DNA from: Flavobacteriales bacterium
Lineage (GTDB): Bacteria; Bacteroidota; Bacteroidia; Flavobacteriales; UBA1820
Length of the DNA: 64,000 nt
Direction: 5' to 3'
NCBI GenBank assembly: GCA_017620815.1
Contig: JAGAUI010000008.1
Location: 1-64,000, forward strand
Part shown: piece by piece, positions 25,290-34,064 of the stretch
Layout of the letters: each line of letters opens with the position of its first letter
How positions within the stretch are numbered: position 1 is the stretch's first letter
The notes under the pieces: model-generated
The model's database searches: none
What the model was told of the DNA's origin: nothing
What the model saw: the letters and a program-made list of their open reading frames with translations, nothing else
Translations under genes and position numbers: made by a program

Positions 25290-25961
25290 TTAATAAGTTG
25301 CTCCCATACTAGAATTTATCATTATGCGTGTTTTTTTACCCGCATCACTGTTCTCATTGTTACGTCCATCTTTAAGACGAATGATGACTGCTCCGTTACG
25401 GGCATCACGACCATAGATAACACAGTCTGCCATATTTTTAATGATAGTAATACTATACACATCATAGGGATTGGCTGCTTCAAGGGAAGGCACGCGGACT
25501 CCGTCAACCATATAGTACATACACATCTGCCCTCTTATCACTACATAATTTCCCGATGTAAAACAACCCGGAAAACGACCGTCTATCATCTTGGAAAATG
25601 TGTTATCATCTATAGTAGGATAGTATGTATCACCCTTTACCATCTCTACCACAGGAGCAGTGTTTATCTTAAATGATATATTTTTTGAAGTATCCTTTAC
25701 AGATACACTTTTGCTTTTGTGCAGTATATCATTATAATAGACTTTTATCTTTTTATCATCTGGGGAGAGATTTATGGCGTATGTCCCATCTGCAGATGTA
25801 AGTGTATGGGATTCGCTTTTATTGGCACGTATTACAGCTCCTTTGACAGGATTTTTTTCCATATCTACCACACTACCCTTTATAATATAGTTCTGGGCAT
25901 AGATAGATATACTTTCTATCATAGTGGTTAAAATCATCACACAAAATACCACTCTTTTCAT
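25290..25961 (-). CDS. Secreted TonB-plug-only protein, second copy
   Basis: 223 residues from the ATG at 25961: signal peptide (to about IYAQ), a carboxypeptidase-regulatory-like domain, then a plug-like domain containing MIDGRFPG, VIRGQMCMYYMVDGVRVP and YGRDARNGAVIIRL. It runs about 20 residues beyond the plug, to what would be the first barrel strand in a SusC protein, and stops. Divergent in sequence from the copy at 20394-21020 but the same layout. The ATG at 26015 was rejected because the -7 box at 26010-26003 puts the transcript start downstream of it. Confidence 0.8.
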   Translation of the reverse strand: MKRVVFCVMILTTMIESISIYAQNYIIKGSVVDMEKNPVKGAVIRANKSESHTLTSADGTYAINLSPDDKKIKVYYNDILHKSKSVSVKDTSKNISFKINTAPVVEMVKGDTYYPTIDDNTFSKMIDGRFPGCFTSGNYVVIRGQMCMYYMVDGVRVPSLEAANPYDVYSITIIKNMADCVIYGRDARNGAVIIRLKDGRNNENSDAGKKTRIMINSSMGATY

Positions 25962-26002
25962 AATCATATTATTTTTTATCGTTTGATATGTCTTCACTGC
26001 CT

Positions 26003-26010
26003 CAAATATA
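26003..26010 (-). promoter_or_regulatory. -7 box for the second plug-only gene
   Basis: A perfect TATATTTG on the minus strand; predicted start near 25998. It decides in favour of the ATG at 25961. Confidence 0.55.
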
Positions 26011-26156
26011 GACATAAATATCCCTCTATCATTATTTTTATAATTTATTTAACCTAAAAGTATCTCAAAACAGATTAACACACTGGAATTATGCAGATTA
26101 AGAGAAAAAACTCTACATTAGCATATATAAAAACAGAACTTAAAAACCCTACCAAA

Positions 26157-26843
26157 ATGTTTGAACTACCACCACTACCCTACACCTATGATGCACTAGA
26201 GCCATACATAGATGCCACTACAGTAGAAATCCATCACGACCGCCACCATGGCACCTACACAGGAGCCCTTAATGTCGCCATCAAAGGCACTCCGCTAGAG
26301 GGGAAGAGTATCATAGAGATTTTTGACGAGATAGAGAACTATCCTGCTGCCGTACGTAACAATGGCGGAGGATATGCCAACCATAACCTTTACTGGCAGA
26401 TACTAGCTCCCAAAGGCACTTCTGAACGACCAGTAGGCGAGATAGCAAGCATAATAGATAGCACCTATGGTTCATATGAAATATTCCGCGATAAATTTTC
26501 AGATGCAGCTATGGGAGTATTTGGCAGCGGATGGGTATGGCTAGTGGTAAAGCCCGACTGCAGTCTAGAAATATGCACCACCGCCCTGCAAGACAACCCT
26601 ATGATGCTATTGGGTGGCTCCCGCAAAGGATACCCTATCCTAGGTCTTGACCTATGGGAACACGCCTACTACCTCTCCTACCAAAACCGCCGTGTAGAAT
26701 ATATCAAGAATTTTTTCCACATCATCAATTGGTACATAGTGGACAGTCTTTACCACGATGCCTTGCTATACTATGGTTGTGATAATGACAGCACCAATGC
26801 TCCGCTGGGTAAAGAGCCTCAACAGGATATGGAAAAAGAATAA
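26157..26843 (+). CDS. sodB: Superoxide dismutase, Fe/Mn type
   Basis: Converts superoxide to oxygen and hydrogen peroxide in the cytoplasm. 228 residues from the ATG at 26157, which gives the usual MFELPPLPYTYDALEP start. An upstream in-frame ATG would add 22 residues not seen in the family. Metal ligands are visible in EIHHDRHHGTY, NHNLYW and DLWEHAYYLSY. Metal choice (Fe, Mn or either) cannot be told here. It ends with a polar extension of about 30 residues after the usual end. No perfect -7 box upstream; TACATTAG at 26114 is close. Confidence 0.95.
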   Translation: MFELPPLPYTYDALEPYIDATTVEIHHDRHHGTYTGALNVAIKGTPLEGKSIIEIFDEIENYPAAVRNNGGGYANHNLYWQILAPKGTSERPVGEIASIIDSTYGSYEIFRDKFSDAAMGVFGSGWVWLVVKPDCSLEICTTALQDNPMMLLGGSRKGYPILGLDLWEHAYYLSYQNRRVEYIKNFFHIINWYIVDSLYHDALLYYGCDNDSTNAPLGKEPQQDMEKE

Positions 26844-26850
26844 ACATCAT

Positions 26851-26880
26851 AAAAAAGGCAGCCCTTCGGGCTGCCTTTTT
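26851..26880. terminator. Bidirectional terminator between sodB and psd
   Basis: GGCAGCCC (26857-26864) pairs with GGGCTGCC (26868-26875) across a 3-base loop, with A6 and T-run flanks. Confidence 0.9.
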
Positions 26881-26902
26881 ACCATGGCCTATCTTTTATA
26901 TA

Positions 26903-27580
26903 TCATTTTTCTTCTTTGGGAGCTTCGGCTATTACCGTTTCACCTCCGCGAACTTTCTGCCCCAAATCCACCATCACATCAAAATCCAGAGGCAATAAAA
27001 CGTCCACCCTGCTACCAAATTTTATAAATCCAGAATCCTCCCCACGATGTGCCGTTTGCCCCACCATAGCATAGTTCACTATACGGCGAGCCATTGCACC
27101 AGCTATCTGACGATATAGTATCTTACCCATAGCAGGATTATCTATCACTACCGTAGTGCGTTCGTTCTCACTAGAAGATTTCGGATGCCAAGCCACGAGG
27201 TATTTTCCGGGGTGATATTTGGAGTATTCCACCATACCTCCCACAGGATAACGTGTAACGTGGACATTGGTAGGAGACATAAATACCGATATCTGACGCA
27301 TATTGCAGTGGAGGTATTCGCCTTCATAGACCTCTTCTATCACCACTACCTTACCATCTACTGGAGATAGTATCTGCGTGTCTTTCACTCCTTCTATATA
27401 TCGTTTGGGATTACGGAAGAACTGTGTGATAAGCACATATGTAAGCGATGTTATAAAAAGCACTACCAAGAAAACCCATTGTGATTCCACAAACTGGAAC
27501 GTAAGCAGGTTTATAGTTACCATCAGTGCAAAAAGCGATAGTAGTATCTTTTTCCCCTCTCTATGTATAGAAAATTTCAT
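26903..27580 (-). CDS. psd: Phosphatidylserine decarboxylase
   Basis: Forms phosphatidylethanolamine from phosphatidylserine at the inner membrane. 225 residues, the short bacterial form: two membrane helices near the N-terminus and a C-terminal FIKFGSRVDVLLP, in which cleavage at Gly-Ser creates the pyruvoyl group. HVTRYPVGG is also a family motif. It is the last gene of the leftward rsfS-ftsH-cdsA-psd unit. Confidence 0.94.
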   Translation of the reverse strand: MKFSIHREGKKILLSLFALMVTINLLTFQFVESQWVFLVVLFITSLTYVLITQFFRNPKRYIEGVKDTQILSPVDGKVVVIEEVYEGEYLHCNMRQISVFMSPTNVHVTRYPVGGMVEYSKYHPGKYLVAWHPKSSSENERTTVVIDNPAMGKILYRQIAGAMARRIVNYAMVGQTAHRGEDSGFIKFGSRVDVLLPLDFDVMVDLGQKVRGGETVIAEAPKEEK

Positions 27581-27587
27581 ATCTTAT

Positions 27588-28445
27588 TTATATGCAAAAA
27601 AATAGAAAAATAATAACAAATGGCACAACCATTATAAAACTATCCAGACGGTCTAGAATACCTCCATGCCCAGGCATTATACGACCAGAATCCTTAACGC
27701 CTGCATCACGTTTGAACATAGACTCCACCAGGTCTCCTGCCGTACCTGCCATACATACTATTACAGCCATCACTATCCATACCCACATAGGGTATTCTCC
27801 TATGAGAAAATACAGAGCCACCGCTATACCTATGGTTCCAGCCACACCGCCTATAAAACCTTCTATGGTCTTTTTGGGGGATATACGTTCAAATAATTTG
27901 TGGCGACCCATTGATATCCCAAATAGATATGCAAACGTATCATTACTCCATAGCAGAGCAAAAAGTCCCAATATAACCCATTTGCTAGTTACGACAGGTA
28001 GGAGCATTGACATAGCAAATGGCACACTCACATAGACAATAGCCACCACAGATGATGATACTTGTCTTACCGCATCACCTCCAGCAGTAAAGAGTGCCAC
28101 TATAAAGGCTATAAAAATACCCAATATAGATACCACAATACCAGCCAAAATATACTGCATGTCTAGTCCCGTACACCATGAGAGAGATGTGTACATCATA
28201 CCTATGTGTATCACAAAGACAACTATTTTCATAGCCATATTAAGAGACATCATACGCGACATCTCTATCATAGCAATAGCCGAGGCCACCATCACAAATG
28301 CTATAAACGAATAATCACTATATAAAATACTATAAAGCAATATACCCACATACACCACTGCCGAAAGGGCTCTTATGGGCAGCGAAGCTGCTATGAATTT
28401 TTCTTTTACACTCTTACGAGGAGCGGGATTTACATTTTCAGACAT
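27588..28445 (-). CDS. cdsA: Phosphatidate cytidylyltransferase
   Basis: Makes CDP-diacylglycerol, the precursor of membrane phospholipids. 285 residues with about eight membrane helices and the C-terminal family signature [12 protein letters not shown] followed by [25 protein letters not shown]. psd lies 7 bases downstream and ftsH 11 bases upstream. Confidence 0.96.
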   Translation of the reverse strand: MSENVNPAPRKSVKEKFIAASLPIRALSAVVYVGILLYSILYSDYSFIAFVMVASAIAMIEMSRMMSLNMAMKIVVFVIHIGMMYTSLSWCTGLDMQYILAGIVVSILGIFIAFIVALFTAGGDAVRQVSSSVVAIVYVSVPFAMSMLLPVVTSKWVILGLFALLWSNDTFAYLFGISMGRHKLFERISPKKTIEGFIGGVAGTIGIAVALYFLIGEYPMWVWIVMAVIVCMAGTAGDLVESMFKRDAGVKDSGRIMPGHGGILDRLDSFIMVVPFVIIFLFFCI

Positions 28446-28456
28446 AAATATATGTA

Positions 28457-30457
28457 TTATGATTCTTTTTCTGTTGTATCGCTAGCAGGAGCAGTTTCTT
28501 CTTTTTTATCTTCAACTGCAACATCTACTGTCTTTTCTTCATCAAAAGGACGAGGGCCAAATATAGCTTCTAGGTCTTCCTTAAAGATTACTTCTTTTTC
28601 CAGCAATTGTTCTGCCAGACGTGTGAGTTTGTCTTTATTGGCAGATAGGATATCTATAGCTCTCTGATACTGTTCTTCTATGATTTTGGATATTTCTTCA
28701 TCTATGGCTTGGGCGGTTTTTTCGCTGTATGGTTTGGTAAATCCATAGTCGCGTTGTCCTGTTGAGTCATAGTAAGTTATATTACCCAGACGTTCATTAA
28801 GACCATAGATAGTTACCATAGCACTCGCTTGACGGCTTACTTTTTCAAGGTCTGAAAGAGCTCCTGTGGATATTTTATCAAATATCACTTTTTCGGCAGC
28901 ACGACCACCCAGTGTAGCACACATCTCGTCGAGCAGCTGCTCACTAGTAGTTATCTGACGTTCTTCTGGCAGATACCACGCTGCTCCCAACGACTGACCA
29001 CGAGGAACAATAGTAACTTTTACCAGAGGAGCCGCATGACGCACCAGCCAACTCACCGTAGCATGTCCTGCTTCGTGGAAAGCGATAGCTCGTTTTTCGG
29101 CAGGAGAGATTATACGCGTACGTTTTTCAAGACCTCCTACTATGCGGTCAACAGCCGAAAGAAAGTCTTCTTTTTCTACATGGTCTTTATTGCGACGAGC
29201 AGCTATAAGAGCCGCTTCATTACATACGTTGGCTATATCGGCACCAGAGAATCCGGGGGTTTGACGTGCTAGGAATGCTATATCCAAACCATCGGCCAGT
29301 TTCAATGGTTTAAGATGAACACGGAATATAGCTTCACGTTCTGGAAGGTCTGGAAGGTCCACATATATCTGACGGTCAAAACGTCCCGCACGCAATAGTG
29401 CTTTATCTAGGATATCGGCACGGTTGGTAGCGGCTAGGACTATAACATTGGTATCGGTCTGGAAACCGTCCATTTCTGTAAGCAGCTGGTTAAGTGTGTT
29501 TTCACGTTCATCGTTACTACCTGTAACTGCATTTTTACCACGGGCACGTCCTATGGCGTCTATCTCGTCTATGAAGATAATGGCAGGGGATTTTTCTTTG
29601 GCTTGCTTAAAGAGGTCGCGTACACGGCTTGCTCCCACACCCACAAACATCTCTACAAAATCTGAACCCGAAAGCGAGAAGAAAGGCACGCTAGCCTCAC
29701 CTGCTATCGCTTTGGCGAGTAGGGTTTTACCTGTACCCGGAGGGCCTACTAGGAGAGCACCTTTGGGTATCTTACCTCCTAGACGTGTGTATTTGTCTGG
29801 TTCACGCAAGAAATTAACTATCTCTTGCAGTTCTTCTTTGGCACCTTGTAGTCCTGCCACATTTTCAAATGTAACCTTGATACGGTCATTCTCATCAAAT
29901 ACACGAGCCTTGCTTTTACCTATGTTAAACACTTGTGAGCCTCCTCCTGCTGCACCACTCATGCGTGTCATCATAAATATAAAGAAGCCTATCATAAGTA
30001 TAAATGGCAACCAAGAAAGTATATTTCCCAGAGCATTGGAAGGGACTTCTTTTTTAAGCATCACTTCCAGTGAATTTTTATCTACCACTTCGTTAAATGT
30101 CTTTTCAAAATTGGCCGCATCTACAAATATGACCTTGAAATGTGGCGAAGTGTTATTTGGACTGGTAGAGTTTACGCGGTCTTTATAGCGTCCGCTTTTA
30201 AGTGCATCGCTTGTGAGGAACACATTGGCATAGTCTTTGTTATAGACTACGACCTCGCGTACATCTCCCGATGGCAGTATCTCATTAAAGAACTCACGTT
30301 GAGATAGTTCACGAGCCGTTGTTTCTGAACTATAAAAATACTCTATGCCCAGTATAGCAACTACTATCATTGCACTTACCCACCAGAATCCTAGAGGCGA
30401 ACGTCTGCCTTGAGGGTTACGGGTAGGGGGGACACGGTTATTGTCATTTTTTTCCAT
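28457..30457 (-). CDS. ftsH: ATP-dependent zinc metalloprotease FtsH
   Basis: Membrane-bound AAA+ protease that degrades misassembled membrane proteins and some regulators. 666 residues: helices at about 22-40 and 145-165 with a periplasmic domain between them, Walker A GPPGTGKT near 238, Walker B IIFIDEID, second-region-of-homology arginines in [10 protein letters not shown], and the zinc motif HEAGH at 461. The tail is acidic. An identical AAACCTTTAA precedes its start by 13 bases and is also found before two phage-island genes. Confidence 0.97.
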   Translation of the reverse strand: MEKNDNNRVPPTRNPQGRRSPLGFWWVSAMIVVAILGIEYFYSSETTARELSQREFFNEILPSGDVREVVVYNKDYANVFLTSDALKSGRYKDRVNSTSPNNTSPHFKVIFVDAANFEKTFNEVVDKNSLEVMLKKEVPSNALGNILSWLPFILMIGFFIFMMTRMSGAAGGGSQVFNIGKSKARVFDENDRIKVTFENVAGLQGAKEELQEIVNFLREPDKYTRLGGKIPKGALLVGPPGTGKTLLAKAIAGEASVPFFSLSGSDFVEMFVGVGASRVRDLFKQAKEKSPAIIFIDEIDAIGRARGKNAVTGSNDERENTLNQLLTEMDGFQTDTNVIVLAATNRADILDKALLRAGRFDRQIYVDLPDLPEREAIFRVHLKPLKLADGLDIAFLARQTPGFSGADIANVCNEAALIAARRNKDHVEKEDFLSAVDRIVGGLEKRTRIISPAEKRAIAFHEAGHATVSWLVRHAAPLVKVTIVPRGQSLGAAWYLPEERQITTSEQLLDEMCATLGGRAAEKVIFDKISTGALSDLEKVSRQASAMVTIYGLNERLGNITYYDSTGQRDYGFTKPYSEKTAQAIDEEISKIIEEQYQRAIDILSANKDKLTRLAEQLLEKEVIFKEDLEAIFGPRPFDEEKTVDVAVEDKKEETAPASDTTEKES

Positions 30458-30497
30458 TAGGTTTTATTATTTAAAGGTTTATATGTGGTTAGTATTA

Positions 30498-30863
30498 TTA
30501 GTCTTCTAGATGTGTTATACGAGCATCACCCCATAGGGACTCTATATCATAAAATGCACGTGTATGCTCTTCAAATACATGTACTACTATATCGGCATAG
30601 TCTATAAGCACCCAAGTAGATGCTCCCTCTCCCTCCACATGCCAAGGATGTTCTTTAAGACTGCGAGACACTTCTTTTTGTACCGCTCCTGCTATACTTC
30701 TCACATGAGTAGTAGAACCACCAGTACACAGTATAAAATAACTGCACACCGCACCATCTATCTCTCTCATATCCATTATAGTTATATCTTTGGCTTTTAT
30801 TTCAGAGAGCTGATGCAGGATTTCGGTAAGAAGAGCATCTGTCGTTGGTTTCTTTTTTATCAT
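30498..30863 (-). CDS. rsfS: Ribosome silencing factor RsfS
   Basis: 121 residues of the RsfS/Iojap family, which binds L14 on the large ribosomal subunit and blocks subunit joining when nutrients are low. Family features include TGGSTTHVRSIAGAVQKEV, WHVEGEGASTWVLIDYADIVVHVF and a final YDIESLWGDA. First gene of the operon with ftsH, cdsA and psd, with a -7 box at 30909-30902. Confidence 0.95.
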   Translation of the reverse strand: MIKKKPTTDALLTEILHQLSEIKAKDITIMDMREIDGAVCSYFILCTGGSTTHVRSIAGAVQKEVSRSLKEHPWHVEGEGASTWVLIDYADIVVHVFEEHTRAFYDIESLWGDARITHLED

Positions 30864-30864
30864 A

Positions 30865-30893
30865 TTGTGGTATTTATATTTTTACTACTTTTG
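30865..30893 (+). promoter_or_regulatory. Promoter for birA
   Basis: TTG at 30865-30867, 18 bases, TACTTTTG at 30886-30893. The predicted leader to 30951 is about 50 bases. Confidence 0.65.
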
Positions 30894-30901
30894 GCAAATT
30901 A

Positions 30902-30909
30902 CAAAATTA
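30902..30909 (-). promoter_or_regulatory. -7 box for the rsfS-ftsH-cdsA-psd operon
   Basis: TAATTTTG on the minus strand, a match to TAnnTTTG. The rightward birA box at 30886-30893 lies only 8 bases away, so the two promoters face away from each other in overlapping DNA and probably compete. Confidence 0.5.
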
Positions 30910-30950
30910 CTCAAAATTCCCGATATTTGGACATTCTTTATGAAAACATT

Positions 30951-31703
30951 ATGATAGAAAAAAAGACACCACATATAGAGATACACCACTATGAGAGTAT
31001 TGACTCCACATCATCACAACTCAAACGAATGATAGAGAGTGATGAAAACACAGAACAATACACCGTAGTTACCGCCTTTAACCAATGTGGAGGCCGAGGT
31101 CAAGGTGAAAATCGTTGGAGTTCATCGGCAGGAAAGAACCTTACTTTTTCCCTCTTGTTACGTCCTATGATAGACGCTTCGTCACATTTCTATCTCAATA
31201 TGTGTATATCACTGGGCATAAAGAAAGCTCTTGAAAAGCACATAGACAGAATCAAAATAAAATGGCCAAACGACATCTATGTAAACGATAGCAAACTATG
31301 TGGAATACTCATAGAAAGCACCATAAAAGGCACTGCTATCATACGTTCTGTGGTGGGCATTGGCATAAACATAGAGCAAAAAAAGTGGGAGAACTGGGTG
31401 CCAAATCCTATTTCGCTATCTATGTGTGGAGTCCAAAACATAGACAAAGACTCTCTTATGAGAGAGATAATAACATCTATACACGATATGCTATCCATGC
31501 TACTAGATGGAGAAAAAGAAAAAATATCTGCATTGTATCACGATGTGATGTATAGAAAAGACACCGTAGCTCTTTACAACGACATAAACGGGACATTTGA
31601 AGGGGTGATACAGGGTGTAGATGAGGGAGGCCGTCTTATTATAAAGGATTACGCTACTGGAGAAAAAAAATTCTATATGTTCAAGGAAGTAAGATACTTA
31701 TAA
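30951..31703 (+). CDS. birA: Biotin-[acetyl-CoA-carboxylase] ligase
   Basis: Activates biotin with ATP and attaches it to the carboxyl carrier protein. 250 residues, catalytic and C-terminal domains only; no N-terminal DNA-binding domain, so it should not act as the biotin repressor. Motifs: SIDSTSSQLK, GGRGQGENRWSSSAGKNL (adenylate-binding loop), KWPNDIYVNDSKLCGIL. I used the ATG at 30951 because the longer open frame from 30564 covers the rsfS gene and both promoters. Confidence 0.92.
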   Translation: MIEKKTPHIEIHHYESIDSTSSQLKRMIESDENTEQYTVVTAFNQCGGRGQGENRWSSSAGKNLTFSLLLRPMIDASSHFYLNMCISLGIKKALEKHIDRIKIKWPNDIYVNDSKLCGILIESTIKGTAIIRSVVGIGINIEQKKWENWVPNPISLSMCGVQNIDKDSLMREIITSIHDMLSMLLDGEKEKISALYHDVMYRKDTVALYNDINGTFEGVIQGVDEGGRLIIKDYATGEKKFYMFKEVRYL

Positions 31704-31743
31704 AAAGATAAAATATATGGTTGTTAAAGCTATACATCTGTCA

Positions 31744-31788
31744 TTTAAAACCAAAAGGCTCGCCTCGGGCGAGCCTTTTGGTTTTAAA
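31744..31788. terminator. Bidirectional terminator with a 21-bp perfect stem
   Basis: 31744-31764 pairs perfectly with 31768-31788 around a TCG loop. The core is GGCTCGCC with A/T arms. It separates birA from the convergent small membrane gene. Confidence 0.9.
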
Positions 31789-31986
31789 TTACCTATCTTT
31801 TTTACGTCTGGCCTTATCCACTTGGGAGAATATTATAGCTGCCGCAGCAAAAGCCAACGCAGCATATAACATCATACTCTTGTCTTTGTCTTCCAGATTA
31901 TCCATCATATGACGTGCTACCAGTAAACACACCGCCACGATGGCAAAAAACCTATGCAACCAAGTTATAAAAATACTTTTCTTCAT
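31789..31986 (-). CDS. Small two-helix membrane protein, unknown
   Basis: 65 residues: two hydrophobic helices (about 5-25 and 38-55) and a basic tail (DKARRKKDR). It begins 11 bases after era ends and probably shares its transcript. I do not recognise it. Confidence 0.65.
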   Translation of the reverse strand: MKKSIFITWLHRFFAIVAVCLLVARHMMDNLEDKDKSMMLYAALAFAAAAIIFSQVDKARRKKDR

Positions 31987-31997
31987 CCCTCTCTACA

Positions 31998-32894
31998 TTA
32001 AAATTCATACCCGAAATGACGCAGCGAATTTTTATTACTCCGCCAACCATCGTTAACCTTTACAAATGTTTCTAGATACACCCTCTTACCAAAGAAACGT
32101 TCCATATCTTCGCGGGCTTCTATACCCACTTTCTTTATGGCAGCACCCTTATGACCTATGATTATAGGACGTTGCGAAGCCCGTTCTACATATATCACTG
32201 CACGTATGCGTATGATATCTTCTTCTTCCAGAAATGATTCTGTCTCCACCTCTACCGAATATGGCACTTCTTTGGTATAATTGAGTAGTATTTTCTGGCG
32301 GATGATTTCGTTTACAAAAAAACGTTCTGGTTTATCGGTAAGGGTGTCCTTGGGATAGTAAGCAGGGCCTTCGGGTAGCAGTTCCACTATCCTATCCAGC
32401 AAGTCTTCCACCGCAAATTTCTCTCGTGCCGAAATAGCGTGTATCTCCACACGAGGCAGTTTTTCACTCCAGAATTCAACCACTTCTTCCAGTCGGTTTT
32501 GGTCTATCGTGTCTATCTTGTTTATCACCAGTAGCACTGGCACGGTAGCTGTTTCTATTTTGCGATAAAAAGTAGGGTCTTTGAGTTCTTTTTCACCGGG
32601 TTCTATCATATAGAGTAGTATGTCGGCATCTTCAAATGCACTTTTTACAAACTCCATCATATTTTCCTGCAGACGATATGCTGGTCGTATTATACCCGGT
32701 GTATCACTCAATACCACTTGGAAATCATCTCCACTTACCACTCCTAGTATTCTATGACGTGTAGTCTGTGCCTTGGATGTGATGATAGATAGCTCCTGCC
32801 CTACCAGAGCATTCATCAGGGTGCTTTTACCCACGTTTGGATTGCCTATGATATTAACAAATCCACTGCGATGTTTTTTGATATTTTCTTCCAT
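31998..32894 (-). CDS. era: GTPase Era
   Basis: Binds 16S rRNA and helps mature the small ribosomal subunit. 298 residues: GTPase domain with GNPNVGKST, TPGI (as LSDTPGIIRPA) and NKID, then a KH domain with GHKGAAIKKVGIEAREDME. The open frame reaches 33029, but Era proteins start about ten residues before FVNIIGNPN, which fits the ATG at 32894. A -7 box (TACTTTTG at 32907-32900) ends 6 bases before this ATG, so the mRNA could be almost leaderless. Confidence 0.95.
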   Translation of the reverse strand: MEENIKKHRSGFVNIIGNPNVGKSTLMNALVGQELSIITSKAQTTRHRILGVVSGDDFQVVLSDTPGIIRPAYRLQENMMEFVKSAFEDADILLYMIEPGEKELKDPTFYRKIETATVPVLLVINKIDTIDQNRLEEVVEFWSEKLPRVEIHAISAREKFAVEDLLDRIVELLPEGPAYYPKDTLTDKPERFFVNEIIRQKILLNYTKEVPYSVEVETESFLEEEDIIRIRAVIYVERASQRPIIIGHKGAAIKKVGIEAREDMERFFGKRVYLETFVKVNDGWRSNKNSLRHFGYEF

Positions 32895-32899
32895 GAGTG

Positions 32900-32907
32900 C
32901 AAAAGTA
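32900..32907 (-). promoter_or_regulatory. -7 box for era
   Basis: TACTTTTG on the minus strand, the only TAnnTTTG match between era and the next gene on that strand. No -33 TTG at the right distance. Confidence 0.45.
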
Positions 32908-32984
32908 TGTCTTTTTATGTAAATTTCTGCCTTTACACCCATATCTTTCATAGCAAAAATGTCGTTTTTTTGGTACTTTCTTAC

Positions 32985-32992
32985 TACCTTTG
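32985..32992 (+). promoter_or_regulatory. -7 box for the oxidoreductase-rimO-cdaA run
   Basis: A perfect TACCTTTG. The leader of about 70 bases contains a 7-bp hairpin (ATGTGTG/CACACAT, 33000-33022). Confidence 0.65.
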
Positions 32993-33065
32993 CACGGATA
33001 TGTGTGCCTATACCACACACATCTAGCATAAGGATAACAGAAAGAATAAATTAAAAAAATATATT

Positions 33066-34064
33066 ATGCTCAAAATAGGAGTATTGGGTGCTGGACACCT
33101 AGGAAAGATACACATCCGCCTGCTTAAAAGTAGTACGCACTATGAACTAGTAGGTTTTTATGACACGATGAAAGAAAACGCAACTCGTGTAGAAGAAGAA
33201 CTAGGAGTAAAATCTTGGGATGATGTAGATGCACTTATGGATGCTGTGGACGTGATAGACGTTGTTACACCTACCACTCATCACTTCTCGTGTGTCATGA
33301 AGGCAATAGAAAAAGGCAAACACGTATTTGTGGAAAAACCCATAGACTTCACTATGGAGCAAGCCGAAATGATGATAAAGGCACTGGAAGAAAAAGGGCT
33401 TAAAGGACAGGTAGGACACGTAGAGCGTTATAACCCTGCCTTTACCGCTGTCAAAGACTCTATCCACTCCCCTGCCTTCATAGAGGCTCACCGTCTATCC
33501 CAATTCAATCCCCGCGGCACAGACGTCCCTGTCGTTCTAGACCTGATGATACACGATATAGACGCCATACTCTCTATCGTCAAATCTCCCGTAAGAAGCA
33601 TAGCTGCCAGCGGAGCCAAAGTGATAAGTGAGACTCCAGACATAGCATCGGCACGTATAGAGTTTGAGAATGGATGTGTAGCCAACCTCACTACCAGCCG
33701 CATATCTATGAAGACTATGCGTAAAACCCGCATCTTCCAACGCGATGCTTATATCACCGTGGATTTCCTTAAAAAAGAAGCCGAGGTATTGCGTATGCAC
33801 GATGCACCAGAGAACCCAGACCCATATGCTATGATACTCACTACAGCTGAAGGTCGCAGCAAAGAGATAATGTTTGACAAGCCAGCCATTCCAGATACCA
33901 ATGCCATACTGGAAGAACTCAACACATTTGCCGAGGCGATAGAAAACGACACTACTCCTATCGTTACCTTCCGCGATGGCACAGCGGCATTGCGTGTGGC
34001 ACTGGATATAATGAAAGACATAGACCGTCATATAGAACGCATAGAAAACAACGAAAGGAAATAA
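33066..34064 (+). CDS. Gfo/Idh/MocA-family NAD(P)-dependent oxidoreductase
   Basis: 332 residues. The N-terminal Rossmann fold begins LKIGVLGAGHLGKIHIRLL, and HVFVEKPIDF carries the family's Glu-Lys-Pro motif. The C-terminal half is the substrate domain. Substrates in the family are mostly sugars and polyols; none can be assigned here. It is first in a rightward operon and directly abuts rimO. Confidence 0.9.
   Translation: MLKIGVLGAGHLGKIHIRLLKSSTHYELVGFYDTMKENATRVEEELGVKSWDDVDALMDAVDVIDVVTPTTHHFSCVMKAIEKGKHVFVEKPIDFTMEQAEMMIKALEEKGLKGQVGHVERYNPAFTAVKDSIHSPAFIEAHRLSQFNPRGTDVPVVLDLMIHDIDAILSIVKSPVRSIAASGAKVISETPDIASARIEFENGCVANLTTSRISMKTMRKTRIFQRDAYITVDFLKKEAEVLRMHDAPENPDPYAMILTTAEGRSKEIMFDKPAIPDTNAILEELNTFAEAIENDTTPIVTFRDGTAALRVALDIMKDIDRHIERIENNERK

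Noticed and set aside
30564-30950. N-terminal extension of the biotin ligase frame
   Set aside because: It overlaps rsfS on the other strand and both promoter boxes; the ligase motifs start just after the ATG at 30951.
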